A stretch of DNA of 7,987 nt from Flavobacteriales bacterium (GTDB taxonomy: Bacteria; Bacteroidota; Bacteroidia; Flavobacteriales; Flavobacteriaceae): positions 1 through 7,987 of the forward strand of contig JALVEJ010000250.1 of the NCBI GenBank assembly GCA_027031025.1. Reading direction: 5' to 3'. The notes beneath the pieces are model-generated. The model was not told the DNA's origin. It saw only the letters and a list, made by a program, of their open reading frames with translations, and made no database searches. A program made the translations under genes and the position numbers. Below are positions 1 to 6,030 of this stretch, piece by piece. The first letter of the stretch is position 1. Each line of letters opens with the position of its first letter.

Positions 1-66
1 GCATCCATAAAACATCCAAATAATATGAGAGATATTTGTCTTGAAAAACGAGATAAAAAGAATTAG
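1..66 (+). CDS. possible 3' end of an upstream gene (partial)
   Basis: Frame 1 is open from the window edge to a TAG at 64-66 and would encode a 21-residue lysine-rich tail ending RDKKN. The other two + frames stop early in this stretch. The tail is too short to identify, and an open run of this length is expected often by chance. It is listed only because the stop lies just before the promoter region of the hsd locus, as expected if one gene ends here and another transcription unit begins. Confidence 0.2.
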   Translation, partial: ASIKHPNNMRDICLEKRDKKN

Positions 67-71
67 TTTAG

Positions 72-79
72 TACATTTG
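72..79 (+). promoter_or_regulatory. candidate Bacteroidota -7 promoter element (TACATTTG)
   Basis: TACATTTG matches the Bacteroidota sigma-ABfr -7 consensus TAnnTTTG exactly and lies 28 bases before the ATG of the XRE gene, a usual distance. No convincing TTTG -33 element is found at normal spacing: the nearest TTG (41-43) is too far upstream. The -7 box overlaps a palindrome (73-86), so regulator binding there would block RNA polymerase. Confidence 0.45.
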
Positions 80-86
80 AAAATGT
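73..86. promoter_or_regulatory. candidate operator palindrome over the -7 box
   Basis: ACATTT-GA-AAATGT is a perfect inverted repeat with 6-bp arms and a 2-bp centre. It covers most of the putative -7 element and lies 21 bases before the XRE start codon. XRE-family dimers bind such short palindromes, and autoregulation of small regulators at restriction-modification loci is well known for C proteins. That this protein binds here is inference. The region is very AT-rich, so chance palindromes are fairly likely. Confidence 0.35.
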
Positions 87-108
87 TTTTGAATTTATTT
101 TATCAAAA
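87..108. promoter_or_regulatory. second weak inverted repeat at the XRE start
   Basis: TTTTGA at 87-92 and TCAAAA at 103-108 form 6-bp inverted arms separated by 10 bp, ending on the A of the XRE ATG. It directly abuts the first palindrome, so the pair could be a two-site operator. In such AT-rich DNA the match may be accidental. Confidence 0.2.
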
Positions 109-299
109 TGAATCGAATTAAGGAAGTACTTAAGGAAAAAGGAATTAAGCAAAAATGGTTGGCTGAAAAGCTGGGCAAAAGTTATAATATGGTAAACGCA
201 TACGTCCAAAATAGACAGCAACCTAGATTAGAAGTACTTTATAAAATTGCAAAAATATTAGATGTCAAACCAAAAGACTTATTGAAAGAAGATCGATGA
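108..299 (+). CDS. XRE-family helix-turn-helix regulator of the hsd locus
   Basis: This 63-residue protein is almost entirely one lambda-Cro/C1-type helix-turn-helix domain (about residues 3-58). Residues 14-23 (KQKWLAEKLG) are the positioning helix, and about 26-36, with a basic and polar surface, is the recognition helix. The segment after it (PRLEVLYKIAKILDV) is the usual family ending. There is no sensor or dimerisation domain, so it resembles stand-alone restriction-modification controllers. The start follows a promoter-like region and two palindromes. The stop overlaps the hsdR ATG by 4 bp (ATGA), which suggests translational coupling and cotranscription. Its likely job is to set transcription of its own operon, delaying or limiting hsd expression on entry into a new host. 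The family call is secure. Whether it activates or represses cannot be seen. Confidence 0.9.
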   Translation: MNRIKEVLKEKGIKQKWLAEKLGKSYNMVNAYVQNRQQPRLEVLYKIAKILDVKPKDLLKEDR

Positions 300-3200
300 T
301 AAAAGAAAATACCATAGAAAATAATTTTATTAAACAGTTGTCGGAACTGAAATACACATATCGTCCCGATATTGTTGACAGGAAAACTTTGGAACTAAAT
401 TTCAGAGAAAAGTTCGAATCTTTAAACAGAGTTCGCCTTACCGACAATGAATTTGCACGATTGCGGGAAGATATTATTACCCCTGATGTTTTTACCGCGT
501 CTAAAAAATTGCGTGAAAGGCAATATTTTGAAAGAGAAGACGGTACGCCTTTGCACTATACTTTGGTAAACATCAAAAATTGGTGCAAAAACGAATACGA
601 AGTCATCAATCAATTACGCATTAATACCGAAAACAGTTTTCAACGCTATGATGTAATTATTTTGATAAACGGCTTACCAATCGTTCAAATTGAACTGAAA
701 AAAGTAGATGTGTCGCCACGAAAGGCAATGCAACAGATTGTGGATTATAAAAACGACCCCGGAAACGGTTACACCAATACTTTGTTGAGTTTTATGCAGT
801 TGTTTATAGTTAGCAATCTTACCAATACTTACTATTTTGCCAACAACAAAAATCAACATTTTGCTTTTAACGCCGATGAACAGTTTTTACCGATTTATCA
901 ATTAGCCGATGAAAAAAACAAAAAAATTACACATCTAACCGATTTTACCGAAAAATTTCTCTCAAAATGTACTTTGGGCGAAATGATAAGTAAATATATG
1001 GTTTTGGTGGAAAGCGAACAAAAAATATTGGTGATGCGTCCGTATCAAATTTATGCCGTAAAAGCCATAATCGACTGCATCAATCAAAATAGAGGTAACG
1101 GCTACATTTGGCACACTACGGGAAGCGGTAAAACCTTGACCTCATTTAAAGCATCAACTCTATTGAAAGAGAATAAAGAGATTGAAAAATGCTTGTTTGT
1201 AGTGGACAGAAAAGACCTTGACCGGCAAACCCGCGAAGAGTTTAACAAGTTTCAGGAAGGCAGTGTGGAAGAGAATACCAATACCGAAACGCTGGTTAGG
1301 CGCTTGCTTTCTACTGACTATTCTGATAAGGTAATTGTAACCACTATTCAAAAACTCGGATTGGCATTAGACCAAAACAGCAAGCAGAATAAGAAAAAGA
1401 TAGAAAAAGGAATTTCCACTTATAAAGACAGATTGGCACCACTCAAAGATAAACGAATGGTTTTTATTTTTGACGAATGCCACCGCTCGCAGTTCGGTGA
1501 TAATCATAATGCCATAAAAGAATTTTTCCCAAACGCTCAACTTTTCGGATTTACAGGAACCCCTATTTTTGAAGAAAATGCCACCTATAAAATCAGAGAA
1601 GACCGTTTTGAAACCTATAAAACCACGGAAGCGGTTTTTGAAAAACTGCTACATTCTTACACCATTACCCACGCCATAGACGATAAAAACGTATTGCGTT
1701 TTCATATTGATTATTACAAAGGGAAAGGTGAAGAAAACCCCAAACCCGGTGAACCGCTTGCACAACAGGCGGTAGTGGAAGCCATTTTGGACAAACACGA
1801 TGCCGCAACGAACAGACGAAAATTTAACGCCATTTTGGCAACAGCGTCAATTAATGATGCGATTAGCTTTTACCGTCTTTTTAAAGAAATTCAAAAGAAA
1901 AAAACAGAAGAAAACCCTGATTTTGAACCGCTTAATATTTCTTGCGTATTTTCACCGCCGGCACAATTGATTGCCAAAGAAGGCGATAAACAAAGTCAAA
2001 AGAACGCCGCTGACATCAAGCAATTGCAAGAAGATTTAATACAAGAAAAAGAAGACAACAAACAAGAACCGGAAGAAAAGAAAAAAGCACTGGAAGAAAT
2101 TATTGCCGATTACAATAAACAATATGGCGCCAATCACAGTATCAATGAGTTTGATTTATACTATCAGGATGTACAAAGCCGTATCAAAGACCAAAAATAC
2201 AGCAATAAAGACTATCCGCATAAAAATAAAATCGATCTGACCATTGTGGTAGATATGCTTTTGACCGGTTTTGATTCCAAATATTTGAACACACTTTATG
2301 TAGATAAAAACTTAAAATATCACGGGTTAATACAAGCATTTTCACGAACAAACCGCATATTGAACGATACAAAACCTTACGGTAATATTTTGGATTTCCG
2401 TTCGCAACAAGATGCCGTTAATCAAGCCGTTGTTTTATTTTCCGGTGAAGATAATGCCTACAAAGCACAAGAAATTTGGATGGTTGACCCCGCACCGGTT
2501 GTCATCGACAAATACAAAGAAGCCGTTGAAAAACTCGGTGTGTTTATGCAAGAACACGATTTGGCAAACGAACCCGAAGCTGTGTATAATTTGCGAGGCG
2601 ATACGGCAAAAATTGAATTTATCAAAAATTTCAAGGAAGTCCAACGTCTTAAAACCCAGCTCGACCAATACACCGATTTAGATGAAGAGCAAAAAGAATT
2701 TGTCGAAAAGATTTTGCCGACTGATAAATTACTGGAATTTAGAAGTTCATATTTGGAAACCGCCAAACAACTTCGAGAAATTCAAATCAAACAAGGCGAT
2801 GATGCGCCGCCTGATATTCAACAACTGGATTTTGAATTTGTCTTGTTTGCTTCGGCTATCATCGATTACGATTATATAATGAACCTGATATCCGACAGTA
2901 CACAACAGACAAGGCCGTCTAAAAATAAGATGACCAAAGATCAAATTATCGGCTTGCTGAAATCCAATTCCAACCTGATGGACGAAGAGGAAGACCTGAC
3001 CGACTACATCAACAGTTTGGATTGGAGCCAAGGACAAAATGCCGATGATTTGCGCGACGGTTACGAAGTTTTTAAGGTAGAAAAATACAACAAAGAACTG
3101 GCTAAAATCGCTAACAAACACGGTTTAAAAACCGCAGACCTTAAAACCTTTGTAGAAAATATTATGAGCCGTATGATTTTTGACGGTGAAAAACTGACCG

Positions 3201-3334
3201 ATTTATTAGAACCTTTGGATTTGGGTTGGAAAGCCCGAGGAGTAAAAGAATTGGCATTAATGGAAGATTTGGTTCCGCTGTTAAAAAAACTGGCAGGCGG
3301 GCGTGAAATATCTGGATTAAAAGCGTATGAGTAG
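296..3334 (+). CDS. hsdR: type I restriction enzyme, R subunit (HsdR)
   Basis: HsdR is the ATP-driven motor and nuclease of the type I complex. It joins HsdM2HsdS, pumps DNA past an unmethylated target, and cuts at a distance. At 1012 residues it is full length, close to EcoR124I HsdR (about 1038). The N-terminal PD-(D/E)xK nuclease shows D119, E133-x-K135 and a following Q147-xxx-Y151, with the family spacing. The SF2 translocase has Walker A TTGSGKT (274-280), the DECH box (393-396), TGTP (420-423), the motif V region with TGFD (657-660) and motif VI QAFSRTNR (680-687). A charged, probably coiled segment lies at about 565-605. The helical C-terminus (about 740-1012) normally docks on the methylase. 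No key residue is missing. The start overlaps the XRE stop. The subunit is inactive as a nuclease without HsdM and HsdS, so its position ahead of them is not in itself dangerous. Confidence 0.97.
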   Translation: MIKENTIENNFIKQLSELKYTYRPDIVDRKTLELNFREKFESLNRVRLTDNEFARLREDIITPDVFTASKKLRERQYFEREDGTPLHYTLVNIKNWCKNEYEVINQLRINTENSFQRYDVIILINGLPIVQIELKKVDVSPRKAMQQIVDYKNDPGNGYTNTLLSFMQLFIVSNLTNTYYFANNKNQHFAFNADEQFLPIYQLADEKNKKITHLTDFTEKFLSKCTLGEMISKYMVLVESEQKILVMRPYQIYAVKAIIDCINQNRGNGYIWHTTGSGKTLTSFKASTLLKENKEIEKCLFVVDRKDLDRQTREEFNKFQEGSVEENTNTETLVRRLLSTDYSDKVIVTTIQKLGLALDQNSKQNKKKIEKGISTYKDRLAPLKDKRMVFIFDECHRSQFGDNHNAIKEFFPNAQLFGFTGTPIFEENATYKIREDRFETYKTTEAVFEKLLHSYTITHAIDDKNVLRFHIDYYKGKGEENPKPGEPLAQQAVVEAILDKHDAATNRRKFNAILATASINDAISFYRLFKEIQKKKTEENPDFEPLNISCVFSPPAQLIAKEGDKQSQKNAADIKQLQEDLIQEKEDNKQEPEEKKKALEEIIADYNKQYGANHSINEFDLYYQDVQSRIKDQKYSNKDYPHKNKIDLTIVVDMLLTGFDSKYLNTLYVDKNLKYHGLIQAFSRTNRILNDTKPYGNILDFRSQQDAVNQAVVLFSGEDNAYKAQEIWMVDPAPVVIDKYKEAVEKLGVFMQEHDLANEPEAVYNLRGDTAKIEFIKNFKEVQRLKTQLDQYTDLDEEQKEFVEKILPTDKLLEFRSSYLETAKQLREIQIKQGDDAPPDIQQLDFEFVLFASAIIDYDYIMNLISDSTQQTRPSKNKMTKDQIIGLLKSNSNLMDEEEDLTDYINSLDWSQGQNADDLRDGYEVFKVEKYNKELAKIANKHGLKTADLKTFVENIMSRMIFDGEKLTDLLEPLDLGWKARGVKELALMEDLVPLLKKLAGGREISGLKAYE

Positions 3335-3358
3335 TCAATTGCGGAAAGGAAAGACGGA

Positions 3359-3390
3359 TTTTAAACCCCTCGAATTCGACGGGTTTAGAA
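3359..3390. repeat. imperfect 32-bp inverted repeat after hsdR
   Basis: The sequence is symmetric about 3374/3375. Of 16 pairs, 14 are Watson-Crick, one is T-G (3361/3388) and one is a C-C mismatch (3369/3380). The core arms are AAACCC and GGGTTT. In RNA it could form a hairpin just downstream of the hsdR stop. No T-run follows directly, so it is not a convincing intrinsic terminator. The same bases encode the KilA-N-like FKPLEFDGFR, so the symmetry may be a by-product of coding. Confidence 0.4.
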
Positions 3391-3400
3391 ATTTTAATTA

Positions 3401-3414
3401 TGGCGAATTCGCCA
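3401..3414. repeat. perfect 14-bp palindrome (TGGCGAATTCGCCA)
   Basis: This perfect palindrome shares the core CGAATTCG (3404-3411) with the centre of the larger inverted repeat just upstream (3371-3378). The two cores are exactly 33 bp apart, about three helical turns. It could be a protein-binding site or leftover coding sequence. The function is unknown. Confidence 0.45.
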
Positions 3415-3430
3415 CATTTGGATTTTTATT

Positions 3431-3523
3431 ATGAAGAAAAATACTAAAATAAAAGTAAAAGGCAATACAATAGCAATCTTTAAATCCAAAGAGGAAGATT
3501 ATATTTCGCTTTCCGATAATTGA
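3431..3523 (+). pseudogene. truncated N-terminus of a KilA-N domain protein
   Basis: This 30-residue frame begins MKKNTKIKVKGNTIAIF and ends EEDYISLSDN before TGA. It closely resembles the first 30 residues of Bacteroidota KilA-N proteins, which continue with an ISLTDIAR-like start to the DNA-binding domain and are a few hundred residues long. The break falls at the first residues of the domain itself, so no DNA-binding fold can form. Its ATG overlaps the TGA of the preceding fragment (ATGA), and only 9 bases separate its stop from the RhuM remnant. This suggests a deletion fused the start of a KilA-N gene to a RhuM gene. KilA-N is a virus and phage DNA-binding domain. The full-length relatives have no firmly known role. 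Confidence 0.65.
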
Positions 3524-3532
3524 TAGGGTATT

Positions 3533-3888
3533 ATGAAAAACGAAATCGTATTATACAAAGCGCAGGAATTCTCTCAATCCATAGAAGTAAGGATTGAAGA
3601 TGAAACCGTTTGGTTAAACAGGCATCAAATAGCGATGCTCTATGGCAGAGATGTAAAAACCATAGGAAAACACATTAACAATGTTTTTAAAGAAGGCGAG
3701 CTTGAAAAAAACTCAACTGTCGCAAATTTTGCGACAGTTCAAACAGAAGGAGGCAGGAAGGTAGAACGGCTTATTGAATATTACAATTTAGATGTTATTA
3801 TTTCAGAAGGTTACAGAGTAAAACAAAACAAGGTATCCAATTCCGTATTTGGGCAAGCAAGACACCAAAAGAAGTTAATTTGATATGA
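3533..3888 (+). pseudogene. RhuM-family protein, frameshifted and truncated
   Basis: The frame from ATG 3533 encodes an N-terminal RhuM (virulence RhuM-like) region: ETVWLNRHQIAMLYGRDVKTI (25-45) is the helix-turn-helix-like start, and YYNLDVIISEGYRV (83-96) is the family signature. As sequenced it runs 116 residues to TGA 3881-3883, with a nonsense tail after K97. The family signature continues YRVKSKQGIQFRIWASK. That is recovered exactly by putting one T back between 3823 and 3824 (TCA = Ser), and the frame then reads GIQFRIWASKTPKEV. The restored product is 118 residues and ends at TGA 3886-3888, overlapping the ORF6N ATG as ATGA. Full RhuM proteins are about 330 residues, so the gene lost its C-terminus as well as one base. 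It is probably non-functional, although a short DNA-binding-like product could still be made. Confidence 0.8.
3715..3739. repeat. perfect inverted repeat, 12-bp arms, 1-bp centre
   Basis: AACTGTCGCAAA (3715-3726) and TTTGCGACAGTT (3728-3739) are exact reverse complements around T3727. It lies inside the RhuM remnant and encodes its NSTVANFATVQ stretch, where intact relatives have similar residues. Coding could therefore account for part of the symmetry, but a 12-bp perfect arm is unusual. As RNA it would form a strong hairpin with a very small loop. The following sequence has no T-run, so a terminator is unlikely. Confidence 0.6.
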
Positions 3889-4751
3889 AAGATAACACAG
3901 TACAAATAAAAGCAATACAAAATAAAATATTTGTTATCAGAGATGTCCAGGTGATGCTTGACAAAGACCTGGCGGATATTTACGGTGTGAAACCCATAAG
4001 ATTAAGAGAACAGGTAAAAAGAAATAGTAGCCGCTTTCCGGAAGATTTTATGTTTAGGTTATCTGATAATGAAGTGGATTTTTTGCTATCGCAAAATGCG
4101 ATACCTTCAAGAAAACAACTTGGCGGGTATAATCCGCTTGTTTTTACTGAACAAGGAGTATCTATGTTATCTGCTGTTTTAAAAACTCCGTTTGCAATAG
4201 AAGTAAGCGTGAAAATTATACGGGCTTTTGTTGAGATGAAAAAGTTTATTACAATTAATGCCGGTATTTTTCAACGATTAGATAAAGTAGAACAAAAATT
4301 ATTGCTTCACGATAAGAGTTTTGGGAAACTTTTTAAAGCTCTTGAAGACAAAGCTCAAAAACTCAACCAAGGCATTTTCTACAACGGACAAGTATTTGAT
4401 GCCTATTTGCTGATTGCCGATATTGTTAAATCCGCAAAAAAATCTATTCTTTTGATTGATAATTATGTGGATGAAACCGTATTGGCAATGCTCGATAAAC
4501 GAAAGAAAAATGTTGCTGCAACTATTTACACCAAAAAGATAACAAAGCAGTTGCAAACCGATATTGAGAAACACAATGCTCAATACCCAGAAATAGAACT
4601 TAAAAAACTAACCACCGCCCACGACCGTTTTTTGATTATTGACAGCAAAACCGTATATCATTTTGGTGCTTCACTAAAAGATGCAGGAAAAAAATGGTTT
4701 GCTTTTTCAAAGTTAAATATGAATGCAAAGGATATTATTGAGAAATTATGA
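3885..4751 (+). CDS. ORF6N domain protein with PLD-like C-terminus
   Basis: This 288-residue protein has an N-terminal ORF6N domain (about 8-95), a DNA-binding domain shared with phage antirepressor-type proteins. Conserved stretches include DKDLADIYGV (26-35), a RFPEDFMFRL core (50-59) and LVFTEQGVSML (85-95). A helical, probably coiled linker spans about 105-165. The C-terminal half (about 163-288) resembles a single degenerate phospholipase-D-like domain, with HDRFLIID (246-253) fitting H-x-R-x4-D in place of HxK-x4-D, then HFGASLKDAGKKWFAFS (259-275). The start at 3885 is set by an in-frame TAA at 3876-3878. The stop overlaps hsdS by 4 bp, so the two are probably translationally coupled. 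Such genes recur inside Bacteroidota hsd operons. The role is unproven: possibly regulation, or a nuclease or DNA-end sensor linked to HsdS. Family call good, function open. Confidence 0.85.
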   Translation: MKDNTVQIKAIQNKIFVIRDVQVMLDKDLADIYGVKPIRLREQVKRNSSRFPEDFMFRLSDNEVDFLLSQNAIPSRKQLGGYNPLVFTEQGVSMLSAVLKTPFAIEVSVKIIRAFVEMKKFITINAGIFQRLDKVEQKLLLHDKSFGKLFKALEDKAQKLNQGIFYNGQVFDAYLLIADIVKSAKKSILLIDNYVDETVLAMLDKRKKNVAATIYTKKITKQLQTDIEKHNAQYPEIELKKLTTAHDRFLIIDSKTVYHFGASLKDAGKKWFAFSKLNMNAKDIIEKL

Positions 4752-6007
4752 GTGATAAGCAAAAAAATACACTGATACCGGAATTGCGTTTCCCTGAATT
4801 TATGGATAGCGGGGAGTGGGTGGAGAAAAAATTGGGAGAGGTAGGTGTGTTTGTAGGAGGCGGAACACCCTCAACAAATAACAATGAATATTGGGATGGA
4901 GATATACAATGGTACACACCAACAGAAATAAAAAATGGTACATTAAAACCAAGTATTCGTACTATTACAAAAAAAGGATTAGAAAATTCATCAGCAAAAT
5001 TATTACCCAAAGGGGCAATATTAATTACTACAAGAGCAACAATTGGTGATGCAGCAATTACAAATAAAGAATGTGCAACAAATCAAGGTTTTCAATCATT
5101 AATTGTTAAAAATACTGAATCAAATTTGTTTTGGTATTATTGGATTATTTTTAACAAGCGAGAGCTAGAAAGAAAGGCCTCTGGTTCAACTTTTAAAGAA
5201 ATAGGAAAAAATGAAATTAGAACTATCAAAACATTTTCACCCACACCCCAAGAACAACAAAAAATCGCCGCTTTCCTTTCCAATCTCGATGAATTGATAG
5301 AAGCACACAAGAAAAAACTGGAACTGCTCAAAAGGCACAAAAAAGGACTGATGCAAAACCTTTTTCCCCAAGAAGGCGAAAAAGTACCTAAATGGCGCTT
5401 TCCGGAGTTTAAGGATAGTGGGGAGTGGGAGGAAGTAAAACTAAATAAATTAGCTAATAAAGTATTAAAAAAGAATAAAAAACATTTAATAAAAACAGTT
5501 TTTACAAATTCTGCTACTGATGGTATTGTTGAACAAAGAGATTATTTTGATAAAGATATTGCTAACAAAAATAATCTAGAAAATTATTATATAGTTGAAG
5601 CAGGTGATTATGTATACAATCCAAGAATTTCTAATAAAGCACCAGTAGGACCACTTTTCAAAAATATTACAAATAAAACAGGTGTAATGTCACCCCTTTA
5701 TACGGTTTTCAGGTTTAAGAATAAAGATAATGATTTTTATCAATATTATTTTAAATCAAATCATTGGTTTTCCTCAATAAGAAGAGTATCAAATACTGGA
5801 GCAAGATTTGACAGAATGAGCATTACGTCTTCTGATTTTATGACAATACCTGTTTTAAGTCCACTTATACAAGAACAACAAAAAATCGCATCCTGTCTTT
5901 CATCCATAGATGAAATCATCACGGCAGAGGCGGAAATGATAGAACAATTGGAAAAACATAAAAAGGGGTTGATGCAGGGGTTGTTTCCGCAACTGTCTGC
6001 ACTATGA
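4748..6007 (+). CDS. hsdS: type I restriction-modification specificity subunit (HsdS)
   Basis: HsdS recognises the bipartite DNA target and anchors two HsdM and the HsdR subunits. The 419 residues form two similar halves. Target recognition domain 1 (about 22-165) has GGGTPSTNNNEYWDGDIQW (37-55) and GAILITTRATIGDAAI (89-104). A conserved helix follows (about 168-206, QEQQKIAAFLSNLDELI to KRHKKGLMQNLFPQ). Target recognition domain 2 (about 225-372) has NSATDGIVEQRDYF (254-267) and GDYVYNPR (286-293). The second helix (375-415) repeats the first at a 207-residue offset. Each half opens with RFPEF-DSGEW (14-24 and 217-227). Both halves are complete, so the target should be two half-sites, not readable from sequence alone. 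The TRD-coding DNA, especially about 5440-5870, looks more AT-rich than the conserved helices, as expected from domain exchange. The start overlaps the orf6N stop (ATGA). Confidence 0.96.
   Translation: MSDKQKNTLIPELRFPEFMDSGEWVEKKLGEVGVFVGGGTPSTNNNEYWDGDIQWYTPTEIKNGTLKPSIRTITKKGLENSSAKLLPKGAILITTRATIGDAAITNKECATNQGFQSLIVKNTESNLFWYYWIIFNKRELERKASGSTFKEIGKNEIRTIKTFSPTPQEQQKIAAFLSNLDELIEAHKKKLELLKRHKKGLMQNLFPQEGEKVPKWRFPEFKDSGEWEEVKLNKLANKVLKKNKKHLIKTVFTNSATDGIVEQRDYFDKDIANKNNLENYYIVEAGDYVYNPRISNKAPVGPLFKNITNKTGVMSPLYTVFRFKNKDNDFYQYYFKSNHWFSSIRRVSNTGARFDRMSITSSDFMTIPVLSPLIQEQQKIASCLSSIDEIITAEAEMIEQLEKHKKGLMQGLFPQLSAL
4787..4825 (+). repeat. hsdS direct repeat A, copy 1
   Basis: This 39-bp segment encodes RFPEFMDSGEWVE at the head of the first HsdS half. 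It matches the copy at 5396-5434 at 31 of 39 bases by direct count, offset by exactly 609 bp (203 codons). Such in-frame repeats are possible sites of recombination between recognition domains. Confidence 0.8.
5249..5268 (+). repeat. hsdS direct repeat B, copy 1 (20 bp)
   Basis: A 20-bp stretch encoding QEQQKIA at the start of the first conserved helix is identical to 5870-5889. The offset is 621 bp (207 codons), so recombination between copies would stay in frame and remove one half of HsdS. Confidence 0.85.
5396..5434 (+). repeat. hsdS direct repeat A, copy 2
   Basis: Encodes RFPEFKDSGEWEE at the head of the second HsdS half. It is the partner of 4787-4825, with 8 differences in 39 bases, about half of them silent third-position changes. 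Confidence 0.8.
5870..5889 (+). repeat. hsdS direct repeat B, copy 2 (20 bp)
   Basis: Identical to 5249-5268. It encodes QEQQKIA at the start of the second conserved helix of HsdS. Confidence 0.85.
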
Positions 6008-6024
6008 TTTTAATGATTAAATGA
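6004..6024 (+). other. six-codon mini-ORF bridging hsdS and the next gene
   Basis: An ATG at 6004 overlaps the hsdS TGA (ATGA) and reads MILMIK before TGA 6022-6024, 6 bases ahead of the next gene's ATG. It mirrors the stop-start overlaps elsewhere in the operon and could let ribosomes leaving hsdS re-initiate and stay near the next start. No product function is implied, and it may be chance. Confidence 0.2.
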
Positions 6025-6030
6025 CGGGCT

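Larger units (their letters stand above)
3327..3434 (+). pseudogene. KilA-N-like internal fragment (35 codons)
   Basis: An ATG inside the last codons of hsdR (3327) opens a 35-codon frame ending at TGA 3432-3434. Residues 11-21 (DFKPLEFDGFR) and the following N resemble a segment normally found some 60-75 residues into Bacteroidota KilA-N proteins, where a stretch like NPDFKPxEFDGFRN is typical. After this the similarity is lost. It is best read as debris of a KilA-N gene rather than a working peptide. The recognition is from memory of the family. Its odd feature is that this internal fragment lies before, not after, the N-terminal fragment at 3431-3523. Confidence 0.4.

Noticed and set aside
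2412..2681. 89-codon + strand frame, followed by another at 2682-2879
   Set aside because: Both are out-of-frame readings of the hsdR C-terminal region, lysine- and asparagine-rich, without any domain.
2747..3121. 124-codon open frame on the minus strand
   Set aside because: It lies wholly within hsdR, opposite a well-conserved region, has no recognisable domain and reads as hydrophobic antisense sequence. It is a shadow of the real gene, as are the minus-strand frames at 2458-2766 and 4299-4583.
3359..3400. Intrinsic terminator after hsdR
   Set aside because: The hairpin is imperfect, its GC part is short, and it is followed by AAATTTTAATTA rather than a T-run. Tight coupling of the downstream genes also argues for read-through.
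3821..3831. Phase-variable slippage tract at the RhuM frameshift
   Set aside because: The sequence AAACAAAACAA has no long homopolymer or simple repeat; runs of four A are too short to be a convincing phase-variation switch. A fixed deletion is more likely.
5249..5889. CRISPR-like or mobile-element repeats in the middle of the window
   Set aside because: There are only two copies, and both encode the conserved helices of HsdS. They are the normal internal duplication of the specificity subunit.
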